A DNA stretch of 64,000 bases from Pantoea dispersa (lineage in GTDB: Bacteria; Pseudomonadota; Gammaproteobacteria; Enterobacterales; Enterobacteriaceae): the NCBI RefSeq assembly GCF_014155765.1, contig NZ_SCKT01000001.1, positions 124,001-188,000 of the forward strand, given 5' to 3'. The notes below the pieces were generated by a model that saw only the letters and a list, made by a program, of their open reading frames with translations, made no database searches and had not been told where the DNA came from. Below, piece by piece: positions 18,306 to 27,777 of this stretch. A program made the position numbers and the translations under genes. Numbering within the stretch: position 1 is the stretch's first letter; every line of letters starts with the position of its first letter.

Positions 18306-19058
18306 ATGAACATGACTGATATGACGACGTTGACTACGCCTTTTCCAACCCGAACGCCTGTGTCCGTGATTTTATCCGTGCTCCTTCACGGTTCGGTAAT
18401 CGCCGGCATTCTTTATGCTTCATTTCATCAGACCATTGAGGTTCCTAAAGCGTCTCAGCCTATCAGCATTAGTATGGTAGCCCCCGAAGTGCAGCCTGAA
18501 CCGGCACCGGCAGCAGTAACCCCGCCGCCGCCGCCCGAGCCGGAACCCGAGCCGGAAGTCGCGCCAGAGCCACCAAAAGCCGAGCCGGTGCCGATCCCTA
18601 AGCCGGAACCGAAACCTAAACCGAAGCCAAAACCGAAACCGAAGCCAAAGGTGGAGAAAAAGGCAGAGCCGAAGCCGCGCCAGCAGGTGAAGCCGCAGGA
18701 GAATCCGTTTAAACAGGACGCGCCTGCCGCGCAAACGCGCCCCTCGACGGCACCGAAGAGTAACCCGGCCCCGACGCAGACGGTGTCGGATGGACCGAAA
18801 GCGATGAGCGTCAGCAAGCCGGCGTATCCGGCGCGTGCGTTCGCGCTGCGCGTTGAAGGGCGGGTGCGGGTGAAGTTTGACGTGGACAGCGATGGGCGCG
18901 TCGATAACGTCGAGATTTTGTCTGCCGAGCCGCGCAACATGTTTGAGCGCGAAGTGAAGCAGGCGATGAAGAAATGGCGCTATCAGCCAGGGCGGCCGGG
19001 CAAAGGGCTGACGATGAACATCGTGTTCCGCATTAACGGCGGCGCGAACATCGAGTAA
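18306..19058 (+). CDS. tonB: TonB energy-transducing protein
   Basis: 250 residues from ATG 18306. Anchored in the inner membrane with ExbB/ExbD, TonB spans the periplasm to energise outer-membrane siderophore and cobalamin receptors. One signal-anchor helix (VSVILSVLLHGSVIAGILYASF) is followed by a periplasmic Pro-rich arm: Glu-Pro repeats at about codons 70-95, then Lys-Pro repeats, then an Ala/Pro linker. The C-terminal receptor-contact domain contains YPARAFALRVEGRVRVKFDV and KWRYQPG. Alternative in-frame ATGs lie at 18312 and 18321, and no ribosome site is strong enough to decide between them. The Pro-rich spacer differs in length from that of E. coli. Confidence 0.95.
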   Translation: MNMTDMTTLTTPFPTRTPVSVILSVLLHGSVIAGILYASFHQTIEVPKASQPISISMVAPEVQPEPAPAAVTPPPPPEPEPEPEVAPEPPKAEPVPIPKPEPKPKPKPKPKPKPKVEKKAEPKPRQQVKPQENPFKQDAPAAQTRPSTAPKSNPAPTQTVSDGPKAMSVSKPAYPARAFALRVEGRVRVKFDVDSDGRVDNVEILSAEPRNMFEREVKQAMKKWRYQPGRPGKGLTMNIVFRINGGANIE

Positions 19059-19074
19059 AGCCAGACAGGCAAAG

Positions 19075-19103
19075 AAAAAGCGGCCATTCCGGGCCGCTTT
19101 TTT
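19075..19103. terminator. Bidirectional terminator tonB/yciA
   Basis: The AAAGCGGCC stem (19077-19085) pairs with GGCCGCTTT (19092-19100), with an A run on the left and a T run on the right. It separates convergent tonB and yciA. Confidence 0.88.
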
Positions 19104-19109
19104 ATACGC

Positions 19110-19526
19110 TTAATTGCTCAGATTGGCCTGGCCTTCCGGCAGCGGGCGGGATTTCCCGCTGTTATCGACCGCCACGTAAACAAACACCGCTTCGGTGGCG
19201 CAGTAAGTCTGGCCGATCGGTTCGGACGACACTTTTTTAATCCACACTTCCACGTTGATGGTCATCGAGCTATTGCCGGTGCGGATGCAGCGCGCGTAGC
19301 AGCTCACCACATCGCCGACGGCGACGGGCTTGAGGAAGGTCATACCATCCACGCGCACCGTTACCACGCGACCTTTGGCAATTTCTTTAGCCAGTATCGC
19401 GCCGCCCATATCCATCTGCGACATCAGCCAGCCGCCGAAGATATCACCGTTGGCATTGGTATCTGCCGGCATCGCCAGGGTGCGCGAGACCATCTCGCCT
19501 TGCGGCAACTTATGTTTTTCGTCCAT
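19110..19526 (-). CDS. yciA: Acyl-CoA thioesterase YciA
   Basis: 138 residues. A hot-dog-fold thioesterase hydrolysing a broad range of acyl-CoAs. The family motif NANGDIFGGWLMSQMDMGGAILA carries the catalytic Asp (GDIFGGW). The remaining conserved stretches are GRVVTVRVDGMTFLKPVAVGD and SEPIGQTYCATEA. It is first downstream of yciB on the same strand, 54 bases away, consistent with the E. coli yciCBA order. Confidence 0.95.
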   Translation of the reverse strand: MDEKHKLPQGEMVSRTLAMPADTNANGDIFGGWLMSQMDMGGAILAKEIAKGRVVTVRVDGMTFLKPVAVGDVVSCYARCIRTGNSSMTINVEVWIKKVSSEPIGQTYCATEAVFVYVAVDNSGKSRPLPEGQANLSN

Positions 19527-19580
19527 TGCTCAGTTCTTCTGCAGGTGAAGACAAGCCCGGCGGAGACCAGGCTGCATCGA

Positions 19581-20120
19581 TTATTTTTGTTCTTGTTGCG
19601 GCATCTGTCGCCAGATATACAGGCCGCTTAACAGCGTAAACAGCAGGGTCAGGCCGGTAAGACCGAACACCTTAAAGTTAACCCAAAACGCCTGGGATAA
19701 CCAAAACGCAACATAAATATTCGCCAGTCCGCAGGCCAGGAAGAACAGGGCCCAGGCGATATTCAGCCGACGCCATACCGCACCCGGCAGCTGCAGCTCT
19801 TTGCCAAGCATGGTCTGGATCAGCGGTTGCTGCATAAACCACTGGCTGTACAGCAGCGCCAGCGCGAACAGCGAGTAAATCACCGTGACTTTCCACTTGA
19901 TGAACTCATCGTTGTGGAACACATAGGTCAGGGTGCCGAACACCGCAACCAGCACAAAGGTGAAAATGGTCATCTTTTCCAGCTTGCGGTACAGCACCCA
20001 GCTGACCACCAGCGCGATACCGGTCGCCACTACCAGCGCGCCGGAGGCGACGAAAATGTCGTACAGCTTGTAGAAAATAAAGAAAACTACCAGGGGAAGA
20101 AAATCGAGTAACTGCTTCAT
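19581..20120 (-). CDS. yciB: Inner membrane protein YciB (septation protein A family)
   Basis: 179 residues. A polytopic inner-membrane protein with five or six hydrophobic segments. Loss of its homologues affects septation and envelope integrity, and it interacts with cell elongation and division proteins. The N-terminus [23 protein letters not shown] is the family signature, and [28 protein letters not shown] is the most conserved C-terminal region. It sits between yciC and yciA. Confidence 0.94.
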   Translation of the reverse strand: MKQLLDFLPLVVFFIFYKLYDIFVASGALVVATGIALVVSWVLYRKLEKMTIFTFVLVAVFGTLTYVFHNDEFIKWKVTVIYSLFALALLYSQWFMQQPLIQTMLGKELQLPGAVWRRLNIAWALFFLACGLANIYVAFWLSQAFWVNFKVFGLTGLTLLFTLLSGLYIWRQMPQQEQK

Positions 20121-20150
20121 AGCGTTTCCAGTCAGGGGCAGGAGCGTTGA

Positions 20151-20178
20151 GTTACGGCGCCGCCGCGGGCGCCGTAAC
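20151..20178 (-). repeat. Perfect 11-bp inverted repeat between yciC and yciB
   Basis: GTTACGGCGCC (20151-20161) and GGCGCCGTAAC (20168-20178) flank a 6-base loop. Neither side has a T tract, so it does not look like a terminator. It lies in the 60-base yciC-yciB gap and may act as an mRNA processing or stability hairpin. Confidence 0.75.
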
Positions 20179-20180
20179 GC

Positions 20181-20915
20181 TTAACGTAACAGCATATACA
20201 GCCGGTACAAATAGATAATCAGAATGGCTGATACCAGGTTGCCCAGCGCGTTGAGCACCACCGAAGCGATATTGGCAGGCAGCACGGTCAGCGAGGAGAA
20301 GAAGAACATCAGCGCAATTTTCGCCAGCAGCCACAGAATAATCGCCGGGGCGATCACCTTAATGTTCTTCCATGCCAGACGCATACTGGCGCGCATCGCA
20401 CTGAAAATGCCCATTTTTTCACTTGCCAGCATCACCGGCGCCAGCGACAGCAGAATCGCCAGAATCACACCCGGCACCATCAGTACCATAAAGCCCAGCT
20501 GAACCAGCAGGGTGATCAGGAAGGTCTGCACCAGCAGTTTCGGCAGCAGCGGTGCAGAGGCGCCAATCGCGCGCAGCGCGCTGACGCGCTGTCCACTGGA
20601 TACCATCGGCAGCAGGCACAGCATGCCGCCCAGCAGCAGCGTGTTGCCAATCAGGGCAGCAAAAGTGCCGGCGGCAGAGGCGCGCAGCAGAATGCGTTGC
20701 TGATCCGGTGACATGTTCTGGACGATTTCAAACAGCGATGAGGCGCTGCTGTCGGTCTGGCTGAGCAGGGATAACTGATCCTCGCCCGGCGTCAGGGCGT
20801 GGCCAACAATCACGGTAATAAACGAGGTCAGCAAAGCCATCAGCACGATGGTGACCAGCTGATGGCGCAGAAAATTTCCTGTGTCACGGTATAACGAGCT
20901 TGCCGTGATAGACAT
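20181..20915 (-). CDS. yciC: UPF0259 inner membrane protein YciC
   Basis: 244 residues with about six predicted membrane helices. Paralogues of this family affect envelope homeostasis; the molecular role is not established. Conserved segments include [14 protein letters not shown] at the N-terminus, [20 protein letters not shown] and the C-terminal [16 protein letters not shown]-like helix. The frame opens two codons earlier at a GTG, but ATG 20915 has AGGAG five bases upstream and gives the MSITA start found in E. coli. Confidence 0.92.
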   Translation of the reverse strand: MSITASSLYRDTGNFLRHQLVTIVLMALLTSFITVIVGHALTPGEDQLSLLSQTDSSASSLFEIVQNMSPDQQRILLRASAAGTFAALIGNTLLLGGMLCLLPMVSSGQRVSALRAIGASAPLLPKLLVQTFLITLLVQLGFMVLMVPGVILAILLSLAPVMLASEKMGIFSAMRASMRLAWKNIKVIAPAIILWLLAKIALMFFFSSLTVLPANIASVVLNALGNLVSAILIIYLYRLYMLLR

Positions 20916-20942
20916 GTACACTCCTTGAAGGAACCGGGTTAA

Positions 20943-21359
20943 TTAACCCGGCGATTGTACATGTTCTGCAGGCAGGCTGGCACCCGGAATCCCATAACTT
21001 TCTGTCATCTCAGGTAAAGAAGGGTGAAAAAGCGCGGGTAAACCATAGCGCGCCCGCGCGCGATCGCAGGCGTCATTCGGCACGCCATTTTCGCCGGACA
21101 TGGCGAACTCCCGGCACGGTGACGGCCGCTGCGCATAAATCCCACAGGAAACACAGCCGCCAATTTCACCCTGCAGCGCCACGCAGCGCGGGGCACGATC
21201 GTTGGTGCCGCGCATGTTGCGCATCATCAGGCTCAGGGGTTCTGTCAGTTCAACCGGCACCGCGCCACCGCCGTCGTCGGCTTCGGCCCAGTAAAAAGAA
21301 ACGCGAAAATGGGCGCAGCAGGCGCCACAGGTCATACAGGGGTTAAGTAAATCGCTCAT
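20943..21359 (-). CDS. YkgJ-type cysteine-cluster protein
   Basis: 138 residues. It belongs to the UPF0153/CxxCxxCC family, thought to bind zinc or an iron chelate through clustered cysteines; the function is unknown. The N-terminus [26 protein letters not shown] has the CxxCxxCC signature, and a second cluster [19 protein letters not shown] follows near residue 75. An in-frame GTG five codons upstream touches the only good AGGAG, so the ATG at 21359 is preferred. It lies 28 bases upstream of yciC on the same strand, so it may head the yciC-yciB-yciA unit. Confidence 0.85.
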   Translation of the reverse strand: MSDLLNPCMTCGACCAHFRVSFYWAEADDGGGAVPVELTEPLSLMMRNMRGTNDRAPRCVALQGEIGGCVSCGIYAQRPSPCREFAMSGENGVPNDACDRARARYGLPALFHPSLPEMTESYGIPGASLPAEHVQSPG

Positions 21360-21474
21360 CTGATCGCCCGCCACTCCTGAGGCTTCGAACCAAAATCACA
21401 AAAGGGGAATAGCAACATAATCACGCCGTGTCATGGCGGCAACAGGATTTTTATGTCCGCTTGTAAAGGCAAAA

Positions 21475-21488
21475 TTGATCTGAATCAA
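21475..21488 (+). promoter_or_regulatory. FNR box upstream of ompW
   Basis: TTGATCTGAATCAA is a perfect match to the FNR consensus TTGAT-N4-ATCAA. Its centre is 21481.5; a class II promoter would start near 21523, and TA-rich sequence at 21505-21514 could be the -10. In E. coli ompW is FNR-activated. The next gene downstream is ompW, 117 bases away. Confidence 0.8.
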
Positions 21489-21604
21489 TTCATTGTTTTA
21501 TAAGTGATTAATTTGAATTGATGCTGATGATCTTTTCGCAAAAAAGGGGTAAATCTTGTGCCGCGATTAACCTCAATACCCTGTTTTCCGGCAAAGGAGT
21601 GATT

Positions 21605-22237
21605 ATGAAACTGGCTAAATGCGCGCTGCTGCTGGCGCTGGCGATCCCGCAACTGGCACTGGCTCACCAGGCCGGTGATTTTTTTGTGCGCGCCGGTAGC
21701 GCGACCGTTCGTCCGACCGAAGGCTCTGATAATGTGCTGGGTATGGGCGGCTTCAGCGTCAGTAATGATACCCAGCTGGGTCTGACGTTTACCTGGATGG
21801 CGACCGACAATATCGGCGTTGAGCTGCTGGCGGCCACGCCGTTCCGCCACAAAGTGGGACTTGGCCCGACCGGCAACCTCGCTACCGTGCGTCAGCTGCC
21901 GCCCACCCTGATGGCGCAGTACTACTTTTTCGACAGCCAAAGCGCGCTGCGCCCTTACGTTGGCGTCGGGATCAACTACACCACCTTCTACGATGCGAAG
22001 TTCAACCAGACCGGGCAGGATGCGCAGCTGAGCGATTTGAGCGTGAAAGATTCATGGGGCGTGGCGGGTCAGGTCGGGCTGGATTATCAGATCAACCGCG
22101 ACTGGATGCTCAACGCGTCATTGTGGTACATGGACATCGATACCGAGGTGAAATTCAAAGCGGCGGGCGAACAGCAGAATATCAATACCCGCATCGATCC
22201 GTGGGTGTTCTTCTTTGGCGCGGGCTACCGTTTCTGA
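21605..22237 (+). CDS. ompW: Outer membrane protein OmpW
   Basis: 210 residues. A small eight-stranded beta-barrel with a hydrophobic channel, linked to uptake of small hydrophobic molecules and to stress adaptation. The signal peptide MKLAKCALLLALAIPQLALA precedes mature HQAGDFFVRAGSATVRP. The conserved regions LPPTLMAQYYF and RPYVGVGINYT and the terminal barrel strand ending in aromatic Phe (GAGYRF) are present. AAGGAG lies seven bases before the ATG. The longer frame from 21518 has no ribosome site. Confidence 0.96.
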   Translation: MKLAKCALLLALAIPQLALAHQAGDFFVRAGSATVRPTEGSDNVLGMGGFSVSNDTQLGLTFTWMATDNIGVELLAATPFRHKVGLGPTGNLATVRQLPPTLMAQYYFFDSQSALRPYVGVGINYTTFYDAKFNQTGQDAQLSDLSVKDSWGVAGQVGLDYQINRDWMLNASLWYMDIDTEVKFKAAGEQQNINTRIDPWVFFFGAGYRF

Positions 22238-22253
22238 TTTTTACACCAGAAAG

Positions 22254-22282
22254 AAAAAGGGCGACCCGCAGGTCGCCCGTTT
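22254..22282. terminator. Terminator between ompW and BON lipoprotein gene
   Basis: GGGCGACC-CGCA-GGTCGCCC (22259-22278) has an A run to the left. This makes a good terminator for the leftward lipoprotein gene and a weaker one for ompW. Confidence 0.75.
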
Positions 22283-22284
22283 AG

Positions 22285-22599
22285 TTACTTAATCTGCATA
22301 TTGTTGACGACGGATTTTACCCCCGCCACGTTACGCGTTACCGCAACCGCACGGTTGGCCATCTGCGGCGAGCTGACAAAGCCGCTCAGCTGTACTTTCC
22401 CTTTGAAGGTCTCAACGTTAATTTCTGTCGATTTCAGCGCCTCGTCATTCAGCAGCTGAGCCTTCACTTTGGTGGTAATGACCGTGTCATCGATGTAACC
22501 GCCGGTCCCTTCCTTTGTTGCTGTTGGTGCACAGGCACTTAAGGTGAGCGCCATCACTGCAGCCACTAAAAAACCCGCAACGACTTTGAACAATTTCAT
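22285..22599 (-). CDS. BON-domain lipoprotein
   Basis: 104 residues. A lipoprotein signal with lipobox LSAC (Cys about residue 23) is followed by one BON domain (YIDDTVITTKVKAQLL to GVKSVVNNMQI). BON domains bind phospholipid and occur in envelope-stress proteins such as OsmY and DolP; this one has a single copy, unlike those two. The upstream AGGGAGATAACC is a good ribosome site. It occupies the position where E. coli has yciGFE, between ompW and trpA. The specific role is not known. Confidence 0.85.
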   Translation of the reverse strand: MKLFKVVAGFLVAAVMALTLSACAPTATKEGTGGYIDDTVITTKVKAQLLNDEALKSTEINVETFKGKVQLSGFVSSPQMANRAVAVTRNVAGVKSVVNNMQIK

Positions 22600-22740
22600 T
22601 GGTTATCTCCCTGTCATAGATGGTGGTGCACCGTAACGTGACGGCACGCTTAAGTGTGGGCCGTGCCTCGCATTTCGGCAACTCAGGCGCGATGAAAAAG
22701 TTTGTCGCAGGGGAGAAAAAAGGGGGCAGGAAGTAAGAAG

Positions 22741-22763
22741 GGCCCTGCAGCTTGTGCAGGGCC
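22741..22763 (-). terminator. trpA: trp operon terminator
   Basis: The stem GGCCCTGCA/TGCAGGGCC has a 5-base loop and lies eight bases beyond the trpA stop. On the minus strand it is followed by a moderately T-rich CTTCTTACTT. It resembles the E. coli trp t position; a weak tract suggests Rho assistance. Confidence 0.7.
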
Positions 22764-22771
22764 GTGCCAAC

Positions 22772-23575
22772 TCAGCGGGTAGCCGCTTTGAGATCGCTGA
22801 CGAACGTTTGCAGTTCGCTAAGCAGCGCCGTTGGGTCGTTCTGATTACGCTCGATGATTTTTACGATGGCCGAGCCGGAGATGGCTCCGGCGGCTCCGGC
22901 GGCAACGGCCTCTTTCACCTGACCCGGCTCAGAGATGCCGAAGCCCTGCAGCGGCGGCGCAGCATGATATTCGCGCAGCTTCTCGATCAGATGATGCAGC
23001 GGCAGGCTGGCGCGATTTTCCGCACCGGTAACGCCGGCGCGTGACAGCAGATAGGTGTAGCCACGGCCGTGCGAGGCGATTTCGCGCAGCAGATCGTCAT
23101 CCGCGTTGGGCGGACAGATAAAGATCGGCGCAATGTTGTGACGCATCGCCGCCTGGCGGAATGGGGCCGACTCCTCCACCGGCACGTCTGCCACCAGCAC
23201 CGAGTCAACGCCCACCGCAGCGCACTGCGCGTAGAAGTTGTCGATACCTCTGCTGAACACCAGGTTGGCGTACATCAGCAGGCCAATCGGCAGATCGGGG
23301 TATTTCTGGCGCACGGTGGCGAGCATTTCAAAACACTGCGCTACGGTGGTGCCGGCGGCAAAGGCGCGCAGCGTAGCGCCCTGAATGGTTGGTCCATCGG
23401 CCAGCGGATCGGAGAACGGAATGCCCAGCTCCAGCGCATCCGCACCGCCCGCGACCAGCGCATCAATAATTTTGAGCGACAGCGCCGGCGACGGATCGCC
23501 AAGGGTGACGAAGGGCACAAACGCGCCTTCCTGTTTCGCGGACAGACGTTGAAACAGCTGATTATAACGCTCCAT
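22772..23575 (-). CDS. trpA: Tryptophan synthase alpha subunit
   Basis: 267 residues. Cleaves indole-3-glycerol phosphate to indole and glyceraldehyde-3-phosphate and channels indole to TrpB. The catalytic Glu is in [23 protein letters not shown] (first conserved block near residue 49), and the catalytic Asp is in the [13 protein letters not shown] segment near residue 130. The phosphate loop reads GFGISEPGQ. Its start overlaps the trpB stop (TGATG), coupling the two subunits. Last gene of the operon. Confidence 0.98.
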   Translation of the reverse strand: MERYNQLFQRLSAKQEGAFVPFVTLGDPSPALSLKIIDALVAGGADALELGIPFSDPLADGPTIQGATLRAFAAGTTVAQCFEMLATVRQKYPDLPIGLLMYANLVFSRGIDNFYAQCAAVGVDSVLVADVPVEESAPFRQAAMRHNIAPIFICPPNADDDLLREIASHGRGYTYLLSRAGVTGAENRASLPLHHLIEKLREYHAAPPLQGFGISEPGQVKEAVAAGAAGAISGSAIVKIIERNQNDPTALLSELQTFVSDLKAATR

Positions 23576-24768
23576 CAGATCTCTCCCTTAGCTTTCAGAA
23601 TATCGTGAACGGTAAAGATGTCTTTGTCGCCGCGGCCGGAAAGGTTCACCACCAGCAGCTGCTCTTTGTCCGGGTTTTCGCGGATCATCTTCAGCGCATA
23701 CGCCAGCGCGTGCGATGACTCCAGTGCCGGAATGATGCCTTCGGCACGACACAGCGTTTTAAAGGCATCCAGCGCTTCATCATCCGTGATTGACACGTAG
23801 TCAGCGCGGCCGGTGCTGTTCAGGTGCGCATGCTGCGGACCGACCGACGGGAAATCGAGACCGGCAGAGATGGAGTAGGACTCTTCGATCTGTCCCTCTT
23901 CGGTCTGCATCATCGGCGCCTTCATGCCGAAATAGATGCCGACGCGACCGTGCTTGAGCGGCGCACCGTGCTCACCGGTGTCAATACCATGACCCGCAGG
24001 CTCCACGCCGATCAGGCGCACGCTGCTCTCTTCGATGAAGTCCGCAAACATGCCGATGGCGTTAGAACCGCCGCCGACGCACGCCAGTACCGCATCCGGC
24101 AGGCGACCCTCTTTTTCCAGAATCTGCGCTTTGGTCTCTTCGCCAATCATGCGCTGGAATTCACGCACAATGGTCGGGAACGGATGCGGGCCTGCGGCAG
24201 TGCCAAGCATGTAGTGCGCGGTTTCGTAGCTGCCGGACCAGTCGCGCAGCGCCTCGTTACAGGCATCTTTCAGCGTGGCCGAGCCGCTGTGTACCGGAAT
24301 CACCTCCGCGCCCATCAGCCGCATACGGAACACGTTGGGTGACTGACGTTCAACGTCTTTTGCGCCCATGTAAATACGGCATTTCATGCCGAGCAGGGCA
24401 CACGCCAGTGCCGACGCCACGCCGTGCTGACCGGCGCCGGTTTCCGCGATGATCTCGTTTTTGCCCATGCGTTTTGCCAGCAGCGCCTGGCCCAGCACCT
24501 GGTTAGTTTTGTGTGCGCCGCCGTGCAGCAGGTCTTCGCGCTTCAGGTACAGGCGGGTTTTGCTGCCTTTGGTCAGGTTGCTGCACAGCGTCAGGGCCGT
24601 CGGGCGACCGGCGTAATTTTTCAGCAGGTCAGTAAATTCTGCCTGAAACGCCGGATCGCGCTGTGCTTCAACAAAGGCCGTTTCCAGCTGACGCAGTGCT
24701 GGCATCAAAATCTGCGGCACATACTGGCCGCCGAATTCGCCAAAGTAGGGATTAAGTAATGTCGTCAT
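23575..24768 (-). CDS. trpB: Tryptophan synthase beta subunit
   Basis: 397 residues. A PLP enzyme that condenses indole with serine to give tryptophan. The PLP lysine lies in the GGAHKTNQ segment ([17 protein letters not shown]). The catalytic Glu is in [11 protein letters not shown], and the phosphate-binding loop reads [12 protein letters not shown]. The upstream-open frame from 24912 overlaps trpC; the start at 24768 gives the canonical [18 protein letters not shown] with GAGGA upstream. The stop overlaps the trpA ATG. Confidence 0.98.
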   Translation of the reverse strand: MTTLLNPYFGEFGGQYVPQILMPALRQLETAFVEAQRDPAFQAEFTDLLKNYAGRPTALTLCSNLTKGSKTRLYLKREDLLHGGAHKTNQVLGQALLAKRMGKNEIIAETGAGQHGVASALACALLGMKCRIYMGAKDVERQSPNVFRMRLMGAEVIPVHSGSATLKDACNEALRDWSGSYETAHYMLGTAAGPHPFPTIVREFQRMIGEETKAQILEKEGRLPDAVLACVGGGSNAIGMFADFIEESSVRLIGVEPAGHGIDTGEHGAPLKHGRVGIYFGMKAPMMQTEEGQIEESYSISAGLDFPSVGPQHAHLNSTGRADYVSITDDEALDAFKTLCRAEGIIPALESSHALAYALKMIRENPDKEQLLVVNLSGRGDKDIFTVHDILKAKGEI

Positions 24769-24814
24769 CGTGTCCTCTTCCTTATCCGGCCCGCCCGCAG
24801 GCGGGCAGACGCAA

Positions 24815-26182
24815 TTAATAGGCGCGCAGCGTGCGGAATACCGCCGCGACTTTGCTGGCATCTTTGATGCCCGGCGCGGACTCCACGCCGGAGTTGAAGT
24901 CGAGGCCGGCACAGCCGAGCTGAGCGGCTTCGACGCAGTTATCGGCGCTCAGGCCACCGGCCAGCAGCACATCAGCCAGGTCTTCACCCTGCAGCAGCGA
25001 CCAGTCAAAGCGCTGACCGCTGCCACCCTGGCCATTATCCAGCACGTAGCGATCAACGTGCGGCCAGTCGCGTGGCGGCAACCGATCTTTAATGCTCAGT
25101 GCCTTCCAGATGCGCACGCTGGCTGGCAGCGCCTGGCGCAGTTCCGCGACGTAGGCTTTGTCTTCGTCGCCGTGCAGCTGAACGGCCGCAAGCGATAAAC
25201 GCGAGGCTGACGTGACAACGTCACTGGTAGTCTGATTGCGGAACACGCCGACATACTTCAGTGGCGCAGCGGCGATCACCGCCTGCGCCTGCGCCTCGTT
25301 AACCTGGCGCGGCGAACCGGCGGCAAAGATCACGCCGCCATACAGCGCGCCAGCCTGATGCGCGGCCTGCGCATCTTCCGGGCGGGTCAGGCCGCACACC
25401 TTGTTATCGCCCAGTAGCACGCGGCGCACACCGGCGTCGAGGTCGTGCTCTTCCATCAGCGCCGAGCCAATTAAAAAGCCGTTAGCAAAATGGCTCAGCT
25501 CGCGTACCTGGGCGTAATTATGGATGCCGGACTCGCTGATCACGGTGACGCCATGGCTGAGACGCGGGGCCAGCTGACGCGTGCGATTCAGGTCAATCGA
25601 CAAATCACGCAGATCGCGGTTGTTGATGCCGACCACTTTAGCTTCCAGCGCGATAGCGCGCTCCAGCTCTTCTTCGTTACTGACTTCGGTCAGCACGCCC
25701 ATTTTCAGGCTGTGCGCCACCGCAGCCAGCTGACGGTACTGCTCATCATCCAGTACGGACAGCATCAGCAGAATGGCATCGGCCTGATAATGGCGCGCCA
25801 GGTAAATCTGGTAGGGATCAATAATAAAGTCTTTGCACAGCACCGGCTGCGTGATGGCGGCGCTGACCACCGGCAGGAAATCAAAGCTGCCCTGGAAATA
25901 TTTCTCATCGGTCAGCACTGACACCGCAGAGGCGTAATGGCGGTAGATCCCGGCGATAGTCGCGGGATCAAAATCGGCGCGAATCAGTCCTTTAGACGGG
26001 GAGGCTTTTTTACACTCCAGAATGAAGACGGTGCGCGTGCCACGCAGCGCCTCGTAAAAATGACGCTCCGCCGGCTGCAGATCGTTCTGGAAGGAGGCCA
26101 GCGGCTGCTGCGATTTACGTGCTTCAACCCACAGGGCTTTATCCTGCACAATTTTCTCTAATACGGTGCCCTTGATACTCAT
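24815..26182 (-). CDS. trpC: Bifunctional indole-3-glycerol-phosphate synthase/phosphoribosylanthranilate isomerase
   Basis: 455 residues. The N-terminal TIM barrel (about 1-255) is the synthase (TrpC), with [13 protein letters not shown] and the catalytic Lys/Glu in [11 protein letters not shown]. The C-terminal barrel (about 256-455) is the isomerase (TrpF), with [25 protein letters not shown] and [10 protein letters not shown]. Fusion of the two is the enterobacterial arrangement. The start ATG at 26182 lies one base after the trpD stop (TGAAATG). Confidence 0.98.
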   Translation of the reverse strand: MSIKGTVLEKIVQDKALWVEARKSQQPLASFQNDLQPAERHFYEALRGTRTVFILECKKASPSKGLIRADFDPATIAGIYRHYASAVSVLTDEKYFQGSFDFLPVVSAAITQPVLCKDFIIDPYQIYLARHYQADAILLMLSVLDDEQYRQLAAVAHSLKMGVLTEVSNEEELERAIALEAKVVGINNRDLRDLSIDLNRTRQLAPRLSHGVTVISESGIHNYAQVRELSHFANGFLIGSALMEEHDLDAGVRRVLLGDNKVCGLTRPEDAQAAHQAGALYGGVIFAAGSPRQVNEAQAQAVIAAAPLKYVGVFRNQTTSDVVTSASRLSLAAVQLHGDEDKAYVAELRQALPASVRIWKALSIKDRLPPRDWPHVDRYVLDNGQGGSGQRFDWSLLQGEDLADVLLAGGLSADNCVEAAQLGCAGLDFNSGVESAPGIKDASKVAAVFRTLRAY

Positions 26183-26183
26183 T

Positions 26184-27182
26184 TCATCCTCTCGCTGCCA
26201 GTGCCACAACGCGCTCGTACGCCTGACCGCTGCGAATGGCAGCCATGGCGCGCTCAGCGTTATCGCGCAAATCTTCATTTCCGAATACTTTCAGCAACAT
26301 TGCGACATTTACCGCAACGGCCTGCTCGTGGGCGGGCTGGCCTTTACCCTGGAGCAAACGCGTCAGAATGTCACGGTTTTCTTCCGGTGTGCCGCCGGCC
26401 AGCGCCTCTTTCGGCTGGAAGCTGAAGCCAAAGTCTTCCGGCGTCAGCTGGTAGCTGGTGATCTCGCCGTCACGCAGCTCAGCGACCTGGGTCGCACTGT
26501 GCAGCGCCACTTCATCCATGCCGCCACCGTGCACCACGGCAGCACGCTGGTAGCCCAGCACTTTCAGCGTCTGGGCGATGGGCAGCACCAGTTCCGGACT
26601 GTAGACGCCAATCACCGCCAGCGGTGGGCGCGCCGGGTTAATCAGCGGACCCAGCACGTTAAACAGCGTGCGGGTTTTCAGCTGCTGGCGCACCGGCATC
26701 GCGTGGCGGAAACCGCTGTGATACTGCGGCGCAAACAGGAAGCAGACGTTGAGATCGTCCAGCGCCTGCCGTGCCTGCTGTGCCGGCATGTCGAGATTGA
26801 TACCGAAAGCGGCCAGCAGATCGGAAGATCCGGATTTGCTGGAGACGCTGCGGTTGCCGTGCTTGGCCACTTTCAGCCCGCAGGTGGCGGCGACAAAGGC
26901 GCTGGCCGTTGAAATATTAATGCTGTTGCTGCCATCACCGCCGGTGCCAACGATATCGGCAAAGGTATAGTCCGGACGCGGGAAAGGTCTGGCATCGGCC
27001 AGCAGCGCAGAGGCGGCACCGGCGATCTCTTCCGGGCGCTCGCCACGCACTTTCATGGCGATCAGCGCCGCTGCCAGCTGCGTCGGCTCCAGCTGTCCGG
27101 TAATAATCGCGCTGAACAGCTGGTGGCTCTCGGCCTGGCTCAGCGTTTGCGCCTGATACAGTTTTTCCAGAATAGTTTGCAT
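26184..27182 (-). CDS. trpD: Anthranilate phosphoribosyltransferase (not fused to trpG)
   Basis: 332 residues. Transfers phosphoribosyl from PRPP to anthranilate. The PRPP loop reads [16 protein letters not shown], followed by [15 protein letters not shown] and the conserved [14 protein letters not shown]. Three consecutive ATGs start the frame (27188, 27185, 27182). AGGGAG abuts the first, so the third, six bases away, has normal spacing. In E. coli this domain is the C-terminal half of a TrpGD fusion; here trpG is a separate gene 13 bases upstream, as in Serratia and Erwinia relatives. Confidence 0.96.
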   Translation of the reverse strand: MQTILEKLYQAQTLSQAESHQLFSAIITGQLEPTQLAAALIAMKVRGERPEEIAGAASALLADARPFPRPDYTFADIVGTGGDGSNSINISTASAFVAATCGLKVAKHGNRSVSSKSGSSDLLAAFGINLDMPAQQARQALDDLNVCFLFAPQYHSGFRHAMPVRQQLKTRTLFNVLGPLINPARPPLAVIGVYSPELVLPIAQTLKVLGYQRAAVVHGGGMDEVALHSATQVAELRDGEITSYQLTPEDFGFSFQPKEALAGGTPEENRDILTRLLQGKGQPAHEQAVAVNVAMLLKVFGNEDLRDNAERAMAAIRSGQAYERVVALAARG

Positions 27183-27195
27183 CATCATCTCCCTG

Positions 27196-27777
27196 TTATT
27201 TCGCCAGCGCCCAGGCCAGTGTTTGCTCCAGCAGACGTGCGCCCTGCGTGGTGAGAATCGACTCAGGATGGAACTGGAAGCCGCACACGCGGTCCGTTTC
27301 GTGACGCACCGCCATCACCATGCCGTTGTAGCTGGCGTTAACCGTCAGTTCCGCCGGCGTATTGCTGCCCACCAGCGAGTGGTAACGCGCCACCGGCAGC
27401 GGGTTGCTGAGGCCGGTAAACATTGCCTCGCCATCATGGGTAATGGCGGAGGCTTTACCATGCAGAATTTCGCCCGCCTGGCCGACGTGCCCGCCGTAAG
27501 CTTCGACAATGGCCTGATGGCCGAGACAGATACCAATGATCGGCAGCTGACCGCGCAGCGCCTGTAACAGCTGCGGCATGCAGCCGGCATCTTTCGGTGC
27601 GCCAGGGCCGGGTGAGAGCATCAGCACCGGGTTTTCCATCTGCTGCAGGCGGTCGATCAGCACTTCTGCCGGGACGTTGTTGCGGTAAATCACCACGTTG
27701 TGGCCAAAAGTACGCAGCTGATCAACGAGGTTGTAGGTAAAGGAGTCGATATTATCGAGCAGCAGGATATCGGCCAT
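27196..27777 (-). CDS. trpG: Anthranilate synthase component II (glutamine amidotransferase)
   Basis: 193 residues. Supplies ammonia from glutamine to TrpE. The catalytic triad of a class I amidotransferase is visible: the nucleophile Cys in [14 protein letters not shown] near residue 84, and His and Glu in [11 protein letters not shown] near residue 170. The oxyanion loop reads LSPGPGAP. A free-standing TrpG distinguishes this genome from E. coli. Its ATG overlaps the trpE stop (TGATG). Confidence 0.97.
   Translation of the reverse strand: MADILLLDNIDSFTYNLVDQLRTFGHNVVIYRNNVPAEVLIDRLQQMENPVLMLSPGPGAPKDAGCMPQLLQALRGQLPIIGICLGHQAIVEAYGGHVGQAGEILHGKASAITHDGEAMFTGLSNPLPVARYHSLVGSNTPAELTVNASYNGMVMAVRHETDRVCGFQFHPESILTTQGARLLEQTLAWALAK

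Noticed and set aside
18535-18660. Tandem repeat-like DNA in tonB
   Set aside because: It is explained by the Glu-Pro and Lys-Pro codon repeats of the TonB periplasmic arm and is not a separate repeat element.
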